From: JAGVIE01 sp964520905
Lineage (GTDB): Bacteria > Bacteroidota > Ignavibacteria > UBA10030 > SZUA-254
DNA length: 64,000 nt
Direction of reading: 5' to 3'
Assembly: GCA_964520905.1 (NCBI GenBank)
Contig: CAZFQL010000001.1
Span: forward strand, 124,001 to 188,000
Below the pieces are notes generated by a model. That model worked only from the letters and a program-made list of their open reading frames with translations. It searched no databases and had not been told where the DNA came from. Numbering within the stretch: the first letter of the stretch is position 1; every line of letters begins with the position of its first letter. Of the stretch, positions 54,627 to 63,286 are shown in pieces. The translations under genes and the position numbers were made by a program.

Positions 54627-54655
54627 AAAATATAAAACATCTAATTCATAGTCAA
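54627..54655 (-). promoter_or_regulatory. Promoter of the kinase cassette
   Basis: Minus strand: -35 TTGACT (54655-54650), 17-base spacer, -10 TATTTT (54632-54627). It gives the cassette its own transcript with a leader of about 80 bases. Confidence 0.5.
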
Positions 54656-54708
54656 GAAAACAATCGTCCTTTTACTAAAAAACACTTATAATGAACGTTT
54701 TTTAAATA

Positions 54709-54739
54709 AAAACGGCTCACCTTTTGGGCGAGCCGTTTT
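54709..54739. terminator. Hairpin terminator after the DUF4139 gene
   Basis: Perfect 10-bp stem AAAACGGCTC/GAGCCGTTTT (54709-54718 and 54730-54739) with an 11-base loop. The arms begin and end in A4/T4, so it can work in both directions. It closes the DUF4139 gene and insulates the kinase cassette. Confidence 0.8.
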
Positions 54740-54767
54740 GTTCTGTGGAATTATCAACGGGTTATTG

Positions 54768-56228
54768 CTACCACGAATACCTTATCGTGTAAGTAACAAT
54801 TTTCTCTTCGTCCTTTCCGATCTTCACAGGGAATTTTATAGTGGATTGATCAACCTTCTCAAAGTTTGTTGAGAATTTAACAATGTCCCACTCGCTCCAG
54901 CGCCATGGGTGCTCGTAAATTTGAATTTCAACCGTTTCCTTCTTGTGGTTGCGGACTTTTATCTCAATCGTTTCTTCTACAACTCTTTTACTAATCGATT
55001 TAAAATCTTTCTGCACGCGCTCGCCAACTATATCGAAAGCATTTCCCAAATAAAGTCGAAGCTCTTCGTCTTTGGGTGTGTGATCGATTAAATCCTCGCC
55101 GATGAACTGCTCTTTGCCGTCATCGTCACGCTTGTACACGCGAATCTTTCCTTTCGGCAACGGAATGCCAAGCCCCGATTTCGATTCGTTCTTGAATGTT
55201 ACAAACACGCCGACCTTCTGATTCGATTGCTGACCAAAACTTCCTTGATCTCTATAAGAATAATTGTTGTACCAATACCGCCACTGGTCGGATATGCCGT
55301 CGTAGATGAACACTTTCTTCGAAGCAACATTCTTTCCCGTTACCAGCTCGATTTGCTTTGTTTCGTTATCGTTCAGATCTGTGCGGCGCTGAAGCGAGTA
55401 GAGTTTGAATTCAAACAAATCGGTTTGTTTGAATTGCGGCTCGGCAGATTTCGCCGCCATTTCCATCATCCTCGGTCTCATGCCGTCAAAATCCTGCCGC
55501 ACAATGTTCACATCACCCGCTACAAGTTTCAAGCCCGCATCGTGGAATGATGTTCCGCAGTTATTTGTCAGAGTTACCCAGCCGGTCATATCCAATTTCG
55601 AGTCATCTTTATTCAGCAGGGCAACATAATTCGCGTTCCAAGAAAGCTGTCCGGCAAGATAACTGATTTCGGTTTTGTGCTCGCCTGCTTTTTCATTCTC
55701 AACAAGCCACTCAAGCTGTGGTTTCAGTATCAATCCTTCCGGAAGCGATGGAAGAACCAATCGTCCGGCAGGGTTGATTTCTATTTTACCGTTTATCTCG
55801 GCTACAAGTCCGCCACTGAAGCTTGAAGAAATCAATTTCCCCTTGACCGTGTATTCTTTTTTTGTTTCCTCATTTAGTCGGACAAACTCGACATCTTTGC
55901 CGATATATTTTTCCATCAGCTTCGCCTGACTGACAAGATCGTACTGGTAATTTTGCTCAAGCACTCTAACCGCAGTAGGGTCTGTTAAGCTTGAGAAGTG
56001 AAGCGATGTTCCGTCTATTGTTGTAGGAATATCGGGAATGATCACCCGACTCATATCCGCGGGAATAGTTATTTTTCTTTCCTCACGAATAAGTGAGAGA
56101 TTCTGGTTATAAATAGTCAAATCAACAGATGTACGCTCCCCTGCAGTTGTCTGCTTCATTTGGGAAAAGATGCTTTGATTGTCCCAAGTAATCAAAAAGA
56201 GCAGTGTAATGAATAATGTTTTTTTCAT
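54768..56228 (-). CDS. DUF4139 domain secreted protein
   Basis: A 486-residue protein with a signal peptide (about 1-22, ending IFSQ). The body matches DUF4139 proteins (TIYNQNLSLIREER, IDGTSLHFSSL, WNANYVALLNKDD, then GIPLPKGKIRVYKRDDDG). Function of the family is unknown; proteins are usually periplasmic or outer-membrane-exposed. The ATG at 56228 follows an AAGGGG site and begins the signal peptide; the frame extends 70 codons upstream but over the 3' end of the ABC gene. Likely its own transcript or the end of the ABC operon. Confidence 0.8.
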   Translation of the reverse strand: MKKTLFITLLFLITWDNQSIFSQMKQTTAGERTSVDLTIYNQNLSLIREERKITIPADMSRVIIPDIPTTIDGTSLHFSSLTDPTAVRVLEQNYQYDLVSQAKLMEKYIGKDVEFVRLNEETKKEYTVKGKLISSSFSGGLVAEINGKIEINPAGRLVLPSLPEGLILKPQLEWLVENEKAGEHKTEISYLAGQLSWNANYVALLNKDDSKLDMTGWVTLTNNCGTSFHDAGLKLVAGDVNIVRQDFDGMRPRMMEMAAKSAEPQFKQTDLFEFKLYSLQRRTDLNDNETKQIELVTGKNVASKKVFIYDGISDQWRYWYNNYSYRDQGSFGQQSNQKVGVFVTFKNESKSGLGIPLPKGKIRVYKRDDDGKEQFIGEDLIDHTPKDEELRLYLGNAFDIVGERVQKDFKSISKRVVEETIEIKVRNHKKETVEIQIYEHPWRWSEWDIVKFSTNFEKVDQSTIKFPVKIGKDEEKIVTYTIRYSW

Positions 56229-56301
56229 GGTAATCCCCTTTCTTATAATAAGACGATTCGATTTGCTGTTTCGTTTAGTTACAAGGTAAGAATGTTTCGT
56301 G

Positions 56302-58092
56302 TTATTTCCCACCCTTACCGACAACCACCTTTTCTTGTTCTTTGTACTGCAAGCGGTAAAGTTTGTAGTAAATTCCTTCCAAAGCAAGCAATTCCTGATG
56401 AGTACCCATCTCGCGGATTTCCCCTTTGTGCATGACAATAATCTTATTCGCTCGCTGAATCGTAGATAACCTGTGCGCGATTACTATTGATGTTCTGCCC
56501 TGAAGAAGTTTTTTAATTGCCTGCTGAATTAGAATCTCAGTCTCGGTATCGACACTGGATGTCGCTTCGTCGAGTATGAGTATTTTCGGATGAACAGCAA
56601 GCGCGCGTGCGAATGAAATCAATTGCTTTTGTCCGACAGACAGAGTTGCGCCGCGCTCTTTCACCTCTTCGTCGTATTGTTTTGGAAGATTTTCTATGAA
56701 GCGATTCACTCCCACAACACGAGCAGATGCTTTGATGCGATCGATAGATATACCATCGTTACCGAGGTTGATGTTCGATTTAATATCGCCGGAGAAAAGG
56801 AAAACATCCTGAAGAACAATTGCCATATGCTTCCGCAAATCTTCTTTGTTGATTGAGCGGATATCGATACCATCAATGAGGATTTGACCTTTTTGAAATT
56901 CATAAAAGCGGCAGATAAGATTAATGATAGTCGTTTTTCCCGCGCCGGTGTGCCCGACAAATGCGGCAGTTTCACCCCGATTAATTTTGAAAGATACATT
57001 TTTTAACACCCATTCTTCATCGTTGTAAGCGAACCAGACATTGCGAAACTCAATTTCGCCGTTTATTTTTTCAAGTGAAACTGGTGTTTGTGGATTCGGT
57101 ATAAGCGTTTGGTCATCTAAAAGTTTGAACAGGCGCTCTGAAGACGCCATTGCCGACTGCATGATGTTGTATTTTTCCGATAAGTCGCGTATGGGCCGCC
57201 AAAACATTTCATTGAACTGGAAAAATGCTATCACTGTACCGATTGTGAGCGAGCCTTTAAGAGCATCGATGCCGGAGTACCATATAATAAGTCCGATTGC
57301 GATAGCGCCGATGAGATCGACACCCGGATAGAAAAGTGCATAATAGAAAATCGATTTGATGTTCGCGTCGCGGTGTGCGGAGTTTATATCGGAAAATTGA
57401 TTATAAGATTTTTTCTCGCGGTTAAAAATCTGGTCTACCATCATGCCGGTGATATGTTCCTGCATGAATGTATTGATACGTGCAACCTGCAACCGTACTT
57501 CGCGGTATGCTTCGCGGGCTTTTCTTCGAAATAGGAATGTTCCGTAAAACAGCAATGGTAAAACACTAAGCGATAACAGTGCCAGCTCCCAGCTCATCGT
57601 GAACATGAAATATAGAATACCGATGATCGTAAAGACATCGCTGAATACCATCACGATTCCGGAGGAGAACATTTCATTCAAAACTTCAACATCGTTTGTA
57701 ACACGGGTAATGAGACGACCGATAGGATTTTTATCGTAAAACTTGATGCTGAGATTCTGCAAATGCGTAAACACCTGCATCCTCAGATCGAAGATTGTTT
57801 TTTGACCGATCCACTGGGTAAGATATGCGCTTGCATATTGCACGAGTCCGCGGATAACGAGCAATCCTAAAAATGCAATCGCGGTAATCAGTAAACCGTG
57901 TTTATCGTTGTTTGCAATATTTGTATCAACGGCGTACTTCGTAAACCACGGTCGCACCGCCTCCATACCTGAAACAAGTACGCTCAACAATATTCCAAGC
58001 CCGACATGCCATCTGTACGGCTTCAAATATTTTATGAGCCGCTTCATCAAACGGGTGTCGTATGCCTTACCCAGGATCTCGTCGTCGTTCAT
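56302..58092 (-). CDS. ABC exporter subunit 2 (heterodimeric type)
   Basis: A 596-residue half-transporter: six membrane helices (about 20-310) fused to an ATPase domain. Walker A GHTGAGKTT, Q-loop VLQDVFLF, Walker B ILILDEATSSVD with the catalytic Glu, and H-loop IAHRLST are intact. The signature motif is altered to LSVGQ. With the partner at 58597-60357 it fits the two-gene exporters with one degenerate ATP site. Substrate unknown (lipid- or drug-type). Confidence 0.9.
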   Translation of the reverse strand: MNDDEILGKAYDTRLMKRLIKYLKPYRWHVGLGILLSVLVSGMEAVRPWFTKYAVDTNIANNDKHGLLITAIAFLGLLVIRGLVQYASAYLTQWIGQKTIFDLRMQVFTHLQNLSIKFYDKNPIGRLITRVTNDVEVLNEMFSSGIVMVFSDVFTIIGILYFMFTMSWELALLSLSVLPLLFYGTFLFRRKAREAYREVRLQVARINTFMQEHITGMMVDQIFNREKKSYNQFSDINSAHRDANIKSIFYYALFYPGVDLIGAIAIGLIIWYSGIDALKGSLTIGTVIAFFQFNEMFWRPIRDLSEKYNIMQSAMASSERLFKLLDDQTLIPNPQTPVSLEKINGEIEFRNVWFAYNDEEWVLKNVSFKINRGETAAFVGHTGAGKTTIINLICRFYEFQKGQILIDGIDIRSINKEDLRKHMAIVLQDVFLFSGDIKSNINLGNDGISIDRIKASARVVGVNRFIENLPKQYDEEVKERGATLSVGQKQLISFARALAVHPKILILDEATSSVDTETEILIQQAIKKLLQGRTSIVIAHRLSTIQRANKIIVMHKGEIREMGTHQELLALEGIYYKLYRLQYKEQEKVVVGKGGK

Positions 58093-58156
58093 ATGCAGCC
58101 AAGCAAGAAATAAAAAGTAAAAGGTAAAAAGTAAAAAATGAATATTGCCAAATTTA

Positions 58157-58537
58157 TCATTTTACCTTCTGGAGTTGAATTTGAGTTTTTGATTTACCGC
58201 GTAGCTTGCTTACAATCGCACCCAATATTTTTTTAATTTCCTCTGCCTCAATAATCATATCTGCAAGTCTTTTCTTTTCTATCATTTTTGATCCTTCTAT
58301 CAATCTTAACCAGTAGTGTGTTTCTCTTGCCTCTTTAAGTGCAATACTCATCTTATAAGTATAATCATCCTTGCTGAAGGCAGCCACAGCTTCTTCGACG
58401 TTTGCTCCAACTGAGGTTCCGGATCGTAATATCTGTTTACCAATCACATATCCAGCTTTCTTGTCCGGTAAATGAGCCGACAGATTGATAATCCTTAATC
58501 CCAAATTAAAAGTTCTCTCTTTTATATCTTGATACAT
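58157..58537 (-). CDS. Four-helix-bundle (S23/IVP) protein inserted in the ABC operon
   Basis: A 126-residue four-helix-bundle protein of the 23S rRNA intervening-sequence (S23) type: AHLPDKKAGYVIGKQILRSGTSVGANVEEA is the family's core, followed by KMSIALKEARETHYWL. It has an AGGGGG site before the ATG (58537). It lies between the two halves of one ABC exporter, flanked on both sides by AT-rich stretches with AAAAGTAAAA-type repeats in opposite orientation (about 58107-58140 and 58562-58590). Not an rRNA insert here; function of such free-standing genes is unknown. Confidence 0.85.
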   Translation of the reverse strand: MYQDIKERTFNLGLRIINLSAHLPDKKAGYVIGKQILRSGTSVGANVEEAVAAFSKDDYTYKMSIALKEARETHYWLRLIEGSKMIEKKRLADMIIEAEEIKKILGAIVSKLRGKSKTQIQLQKVK

Positions 58538-58596
58538 AGTTCCCCCTTTTATTAATCAATTAGTTTTTACTTTTTATTTTTAACTTTTGACTTTCA

Positions 58597-60357
58597 TTAT
58601 AGTTGTTCCAATTCTTCCTCAAGCAACTGCTTCTCGTATAGATCGGCATAGATTCCGCCGAGTGCTACTAATTCATTATGATTGCCCCGCTCAGCAATTT
58701 CTCCGTTGTTAAGCACGACTATCATATCGGCATCTTTCACTGTCGAAATGCGGTGACTGATAATTATACTTGTGCGATTATTCATAACGTTTCGGAGACG
58801 TTTTAAAATTTCTTCTTCGGTATAAGTATCAACGGCAGAAAGTGCGTCGTCAAGAATCAAAATTTTCGGATTGCGCATCACCGCGCGGGCGATGCTTGTC
58901 CGCTGTTTCTGTCCGCCCGAAAGTGTAATACCGCGTTCACCAAGCATTGTATTGTACTCTTTCGGGAATTCCTTCACATCTTTCGCTATCTGAGAGACGT
59001 CTGCTGCATTTACGACTCCATCCATCTTTCCATCATCCATCCCGTATGAAATGTTCTCTGCGAGTGTATCAGAGAATAAAAACGTTTCCTGTTGGACATA
59101 CCCGATATTTGAGCGAAGAACTTCGAGCGGAATCTTTTTGATGTTTATTCCATCAATCAGCAGCTCGCCATCTGTGACATCGTACAAACGCGGGATGAGA
59201 TTTATTATTGTAGATTTGCCAGAACCTGTATAACCAACTATAGCTATAGTCGTGCCTTGAGGAATTTCGAGATTAATATTTTTTAGTGTCGGTGATTGCG
59301 CGTTATTATGAGTGAAGGAAACATTCCGAAACTCTATTCTTCCCTGAATATCTTTTATAGAAAAATTTGTTTGATGGGTATCGCGTATATCCGGCTGGGT
59401 GTCCATAATCTTCATCAATCTTCTCAGCGAAGCCGCACCTTGCTGAAGAAGATTCGTCACCCAACCGAATGCGATCATGGGCCAAATCAAAAGTGTGAGA
59501 TATCCGAAGAACGCCGTAAGCGTACCGATGGACATTTCACCGTTAATGACTTTCAGACCGCCCACGTATACAATGATAACGAGCGAAGAGCCGACGAGCA
59601 AAAACATCAGGGGCCAGAGTATCGATTGGATTCTTGCTAAGACGAGATTTTTCTTAAGATATTCCCAGCTCAATTTTTTAAAGCGATCTATCTCATACTC
59701 TTCGCGCACGTATGCTTTCACAATTCTTATGCCTGATAAATTTTCCTGTGCGCGTGTGGTGAGAATGGAAAATTGTTCCTGCCGTTCTTCGAATTTTTTG
59801 TGAATTTGTTTTCCAAGTTTATAAACAGCATAAGAAACAAGCGGCATAGGGATAAGAGCGTAAAGCGTCAACTGCCAGTTTGTTAGAAACATCATCACGA
59901 GAACCATAGAGAGCGTCATGATAGTATCGCTTGGATACATGATGCCGGGACCGACCACGTTGCGTACCGAACCGATGTCGTTCGTAGCGTGCGCCATCAG
60001 ATCACCGGTTGGCGTGTTCTGAAAATACGAGAGCGAAAGTTTCTGGATGTGTTTAAGAAAATCATTTCGCAGATCAAACTCAATATGCCGCGAAACAACG
60101 ATGATTGTTTGTCGCGTAAGATAAGTGAAAATACCGGCGATAAGATTTAACGCGACAAGAGAGGCGGCATAAATAAGCAGATTTGTTCCATCGATGTTTT
60201 TTGTTTCAAGTCCGATTTTCAATTTATCGATAGCATTACCGACAATCCGCGGCTGGAAGACGGTGAAGACATTACTCATCACAACTGTGAGGAGTCCCCA
60301 CAACAGCGTGCGTTTGTATTTTTTAAGATATGGGATTAAGCGGAGTAATGATTTCAT
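58597..60357 (-). CDS. ABC exporter subunit 1 (heterodimeric type)
   Basis: A 586-residue half-transporter with six membrane helices (about 15-300) and an ATPase domain. Walker A GYTGSGKST and signature LSGGQKQ are intact, but Walker B reads ILILDDALSAVD, with Asp in place of the catalytic Glu. H-loop ISHRIST. This complements subunit 2: the degenerate site would pair this Walker B with the altered LSVGQ of the partner. First gene of the exporter unit. Confidence 0.9.
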   Translation of the reverse strand: MKSLLRLIPYLKKYKRTLLWGLLTVVMSNVFTVFQPRIVGNAIDKLKIGLETKNIDGTNLLIYAASLVALNLIAGIFTYLTRQTIIVVSRHIEFDLRNDFLKHIQKLSLSYFQNTPTGDLMAHATNDIGSVRNVVGPGIMYPSDTIMTLSMVLVMMFLTNWQLTLYALIPMPLVSYAVYKLGKQIHKKFEERQEQFSILTTRAQENLSGIRIVKAYVREEYEIDRFKKLSWEYLKKNLVLARIQSILWPLMFLLVGSSLVIIVYVGGLKVINGEMSIGTLTAFFGYLTLLIWPMIAFGWVTNLLQQGAASLRRLMKIMDTQPDIRDTHQTNFSIKDIQGRIEFRNVSFTHNNAQSPTLKNINLEIPQGTTIAIVGYTGSGKSTIINLIPRLYDVTDGELLIDGINIKKIPLEVLRSNIGYVQQETFLFSDTLAENISYGMDDGKMDGVVNAADVSQIAKDVKEFPKEYNTMLGERGITLSGGQKQRTSIARAVMRNPKILILDDALSAVDTYTEEEILKRLRNVMNNRTSIIISHRISTVKDADMIVVLNNGEIAERGNHNELVALGGIYADLYEKQLLEEELEQL

Positions 60358-60418
60358 ATAGTTCTGATAAGCAACTCACATCCAACATAAGTTTAAATTC
60401 GAACGTGAGCCGCACTTT

Positions 60419-60454
60419 AAAGATACGAAACTATTACATAAATTTCTTGGGGGG
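60419..60454. repeat. Direct repeat copy 1 beside the VapBC-like pair
   Basis: A 36-base sequence (AAAGATACGAAACTATTACA, continuing to GGGGGG) lying just after the toxin stop codon. It matches 61237-61272 at 33 of 36 positions, in the same orientation. Confidence 0.8.
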
Positions 60455-60459
60455 CAGAG

Positions 60460-60870
60460 CTATATTGATCGCTGAAGAATTTGATTCGGTGTTTTTCTCC
60501 CTCGCGTAGTTCGATCAAAATGCTCGTCGTAACTGACAATCGAGAGATCATATTTTATTGCAGCAACGTACTGGTATGCATCGTCAAAATCAAGTTTAAA
60601 TTCCCGAGATGCTTCGATGACAGATTTTAGATCCTGAACCGAAAGAGTCAACGCCGATATTCCGCCATTAAGAATTACATCGTCGACAAATTGCTCGAAT
60701 GCAATATGTTGATGACGCTGGAAAAGTAACAATCCGATTGAATGTAATGCAAAGTCACTAATATAGAAATTGATATTTCCATTGAGGAGAAGAAGTGATT
60801 TTGCTTCCGCAGATTTCTCTTGGTCTAATATTATTTCCAAGAAAATGTTTGTGTCGAGAAGAATGTTCAC
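60460..60870 (-). CDS. vapC: PIN-domain toxin (VapC-like)
   Basis: A 136-residue PIN-domain ribonuclease of the VapC type. Acidic active-site residues: Asp6 (LLDTN), Glu near residue 38 or 43 of the helical part, Asp97-Asp98 in DFDDAYQYV and Asp in VSYDEHFD. Usually cuts tRNA or rRNA when freed from its antitoxin. The ATG overlaps the antitoxin gene by 4 bases. Lies between 36-bp direct repeats. Confidence 0.85.
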   Translation of the reverse strand: MNILLDTNIFLEIILDQEKSAEAKSLLLLNGNINFYISDFALHSIGLLLFQRHQHIAFEQFVDDVILNGGISALTLSVQDLKSVIEASREFKLDFDDAYQYVAAIKYDLSIVSYDEHFDRTTRGRKTPNQILQRSI

Positions 60871-61079
60871 TTTTCTCTGATTCTTAATTTGGTAATGTCA
60901 TGTTGAAGATCAACAGATGTGTACGTACCTCGCATATTTTTAAGCGCTCCCGCCCAATCAAATTTTAATGTTTTATGTTCCCGATGCTGGTGCTTTTTGA
61001 TCAAAAATTCGATAAAGTCCTCGATTTCTTGACGCAAAGATGGGGATAATTGCTTAATTTTTTCTTCGATGTAACTCAT
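60867..61079 (-). CDS. vapB: Antitoxin of the PIN toxin (DUF2281-like)
   Basis: A 70-residue protein beginning MSYIEEKIKQLSPSLRQE, then EDFIEFLIKKHQH and a WAGALK segment, the DUF2281 antitoxin pattern. The helix pair binds DNA-/toxin-like partners; the C-terminal part probably neutralises the PIN toxin. The ATG at 61079 has a GAGAG site upstream; the frame extends 16 codons further with no family content. Translated before the toxin with a 4-base overlap, probably autoregulated. Confidence 0.8.
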   Translation of the reverse strand: MSYIEEKIKQLSPSLRQEIEDFIEFLIKKHQHREHKTLKFDWAGALKNMRGTYTSVDLQHDITKLRIREK

Positions 61080-61236
61080 TGTTATCTCTCGCAATGTCAT
61101 TTTAATATACGAAGAGAATTGAATCAAGTCAACCTTGCGAAAAGCAACTTGCGAAAAGCAACCTTATTTAATCATTTAAATCATAAGCGTTAAATGAAAT
61201 GATCACTTTAAAGAATTTCCAGAAAAGTCGTATTCA

Positions 61237-61272
61237 AAAGATACAAAACTATAACATAAATTTCTTGGAGGG
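61237..61272. repeat. Direct repeat copy 2 beside the VapBC-like pair
   Basis: Second copy of the 36-base repeat, differing at three positions from 60419-60454. It lies 4 bases after the stop codon of the acyl ligase (minus-strand sense). So both copies follow a stop codon directly. Confidence 0.8.
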
Positions 61273-61276
61273 AGTT

Positions 61277-62797
61277 TCAGGTTATCTGAATAATATCTCG
61301 TACTCTTTCGGTAATCGTTCTGAAGTCAATCTTGCCGCTACCTGTTTTCGGCATCTCTGAGAGAACAATAAACTTGCTCGGGATTGCAATCTTGGGAAGT
61401 TGTCCCGACATTTTTTGAAGAATTGCTTTCTCATCAATCTGTTGTGTAACGGCAGCAACAATCCGGGATCCACGCAAGGCATCCGGCACTTCGACAACAC
61501 AGCACTCAACATCGGCAGGAAGCAGATGTTCAAGAACATCTTCCACTTTTATCAGAGACACCATCTCTCCGCCGATCTTAAGAAAGCGTTTCAATCTTCC
61601 AACATGCCACAGATAACCATCGGCATCCATATATCCCATATCACCGGTATCGTACCAGCCATGACGAATGCTCAACGATGTTTGCTCAAAATCATCAAAG
61701 TACCCTTTCATCACATTATCGCCTTTGACAAGTATTTTACCTATTTCTCCAACTTTGCACTCTTCACTGGTTTCATAATTCTCTACTCTTACCTTGACGC
61801 CGTCAATCGGTCTGCCAACACTACCGGGACGATTATACTCTAATGTATTAACCGTAATCGCAGGACTTGTTTCGGTCGCTCCGTATGCTTCGAGTAAAAT
61901 CTTATTATGCCTTTTCATGAATTCCTCCCTTAATGCATCCGGACACTTGTCCGCACCCGAGAGAAGTATGCGTGTAGATTTGAAATCGCCCGGCTTCGAA
62001 TTCCTGAGATATCCCCAGAAGAACGTAGGTGTTCCAGCCATTAACGTGACATTTTCTTCACGAACGATATCACATATAGTTTTAAAATCCAACGGGTTGG
62101 CATATGTTACAATTGTCATCCCGACTATCAGCGGAACCCATAGATTTGCAGTCTGACCGAATACATGGAAGTATGGAAGGTTAGCCAGAAAAATATCATC
62201 TGATGAAAAAGAATATGCTTTTGACAAACTTTCATAGTTGGAGAAAATATTTCTATGTGTAAGCTGAACAGCTTTCGGATCTTTTTCGCTTCCACTGGTA
62301 AATAGAATCAGAAGAGTATCATTTTCATTGCCGCGATGAATTCTTTTTAGGAGTCGCTCAACCGGAAGGCCTATGGTTAATATTGCTTTCATCTTATCTA
62401 ATAGAGTTACAGACTTCATGATATCTTCGAGATAAATCATACCGTCAACATGAGGACAATTAATTTTCGCAAGAAGTGCTTTTGAGGTGATTATAGTCTT
62501 GAACGCACATTTCTTTTGAGCGAATTCACAGTTCATTGCAGCGCCAGTTGAGTAGTTGATCATCACCGGAATCCGGCCGCTCATAAGCGTGCCTAATATC
62601 GATAAAACTGATCCGGCTGAATTTGGCAGCATAATTCCAAGAAAACCAGGAGCGTATTTCTGAAATTTTTTAAAAAGAATGAGTGCGCCGATCAATGCGC
62701 GTTTGTAGGTCACCCGGCGATCGAGAGTTCTATCTATAATTGCTAATTTCTTCTCGTATTGTTTTGCAATTCGGACAAATTGTTGATGTAATAACAT
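61277..62797 (-). CDS. AMP-forming acyl-CoA/acyl-ACP synthetase
   Basis: A 506-residue ANL-superfamily ligase that activates a carboxylic acid, probably a fatty acid, as acyl-AMP and then thioester. Motifs: LFTSGSEKDPK (P-loop), EAYGATETSP (A5), GWYDTGDMGYMD (A7), GRLKRFLKIGG (A8, hinge) and PKTGSGKIDF with the A10 Lys. It resembles the ligase half of Aas-type lysophospholipid acylating enzymes. The ATG at 62797 follows the decayed membrane gene by 8 bases. Confidence 0.88.
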   Translation of the reverse strand: MLLHQQFVRIAKQYEKKLAIIDRTLDRRVTYKRALIGALILFKKFQKYAPGFLGIMLPNSAGSVLSILGTLMSGRIPVMINYSTGAAMNCEFAQKKCAFKTIITSKALLAKINCPHVDGMIYLEDIMKSVTLLDKMKAILTIGLPVERLLKRIHRGNENDTLLILFTSGSEKDPKAVQLTHRNIFSNYESLSKAYSFSSDDIFLANLPYFHVFGQTANLWVPLIVGMTIVTYANPLDFKTICDIVREENVTLMAGTPTFFWGYLRNSKPGDFKSTRILLSGADKCPDALREEFMKRHNKILLEAYGATETSPAITVNTLEYNRPGSVGRPIDGVKVRVENYETSEECKVGEIGKILVKGDNVMKGYFDDFEQTSLSIRHGWYDTGDMGYMDADGYLWHVGRLKRFLKIGGEMVSLIKVEDVLEHLLPADVECCVVEVPDALRGSRIVAAVTQQIDEKAILQKMSGQLPKIAIPSKFIVLSEMPKTGSGKIDFRTITERVRDIIQIT

Positions 62798-62805
62798 AGT
62801 CTATT

Positions 62806-63165
62806 TTATTTATTTAATTGTTTGTTTGATCTAAGTTTCAACAGATATTTCCAACTGAGAAAGAAAAGAATGCTTATTAGTATCATTGGTCCATAGATTA
62901 CCAAATATACCGGCAGTAGAAATCTTTGCCAATATCAATATACATAAAATATCACAGGAGTAAAAAAGATAATTCAGCCAAACAATTCCCATCGCCATGA
63001 GATAATAAGAGCAAAAACTATCACTCCCGTTGGAATCAAATGTATTGTTATAGCAGGCAGAGTTTCCCGGAAAACGCACTCCCTATTGAATACATCGAGA
63101 GTAAAAATGGATGTGAATAGTGCAGAGAGAATGCACAAAGCGCGTAGAGACCAGAAAAGAATTTT
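62806..63165 (-). pseudogene. Decayed small membrane-protein gene (DUF7670-like), two in-frame TGA stops
   Basis: Reading one frame through from 63165 to TAA at 62808-62806 gives 119 codons of coherent membrane protein: KILFWSLRALCILSAL, TLDVFN, IHLIPTGVIVFALIISWRWELFG, then TGA, IIFFTPVIFYVY, TGA, YWQRFLLPVY, GPMILISILFFLSW. This resembles a family of small four-helix membrane proteins that I believe is DUF7670. There is no start codon: the 5' end runs directly into the serS-copy fragment. Since TGA is a normal stop elsewhere here (for example 12840-12842), the two TGAs are nonsense mutations and the gene is dead. Confidence 0.65.
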
Positions 63166-63167
63166 AT

Positions 63168-63243
63168 TTATCCAATATTCTCAAACCCCGTATGCTTATG
63201 CAGCGCTTTCGGCACAATCACTTTTCCTTCGGGGTCTGGTAAT
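63168..63243 (-). pseudogene. Duplicated 3' end of serS (fragment)
   Basis: On the minus strand this encodes PEGKVIVPKALHKHTGFENIG and a TAA stop, nearly the same as the C-terminus of the real seryl-tRNA synthetase at 63874-64000. Over about 75 bases the copy differs by roughly 12 substitutions and a 1-base deletion that shifts the frame upstream of the PEG codons. It is therefore an old, non-functional duplicate. Confidence 0.8.
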
Positions 63244-63286
63244 ACCGGGCAATTAATTCATCGAATAAATTCAAGCTAATTTGGGT

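Noticed and set aside
62831..63079. An 82-codon minus-strand frame in the same area as a gene
   Set aside because: It is a different frame from the one that shows membrane-protein family resemblance; its composition is that of a shadow frame.
62806..63165. TGA codons in the decayed gene as recoded Gly, Trp or selenocysteine
   Set aside because: Other genes of the window end normally at TGA (for example the subtilase at 12840-12842 and the SDR at 21630-21632), and no SECIS-like hairpin was noted. Two nonsense mutations explain it better.
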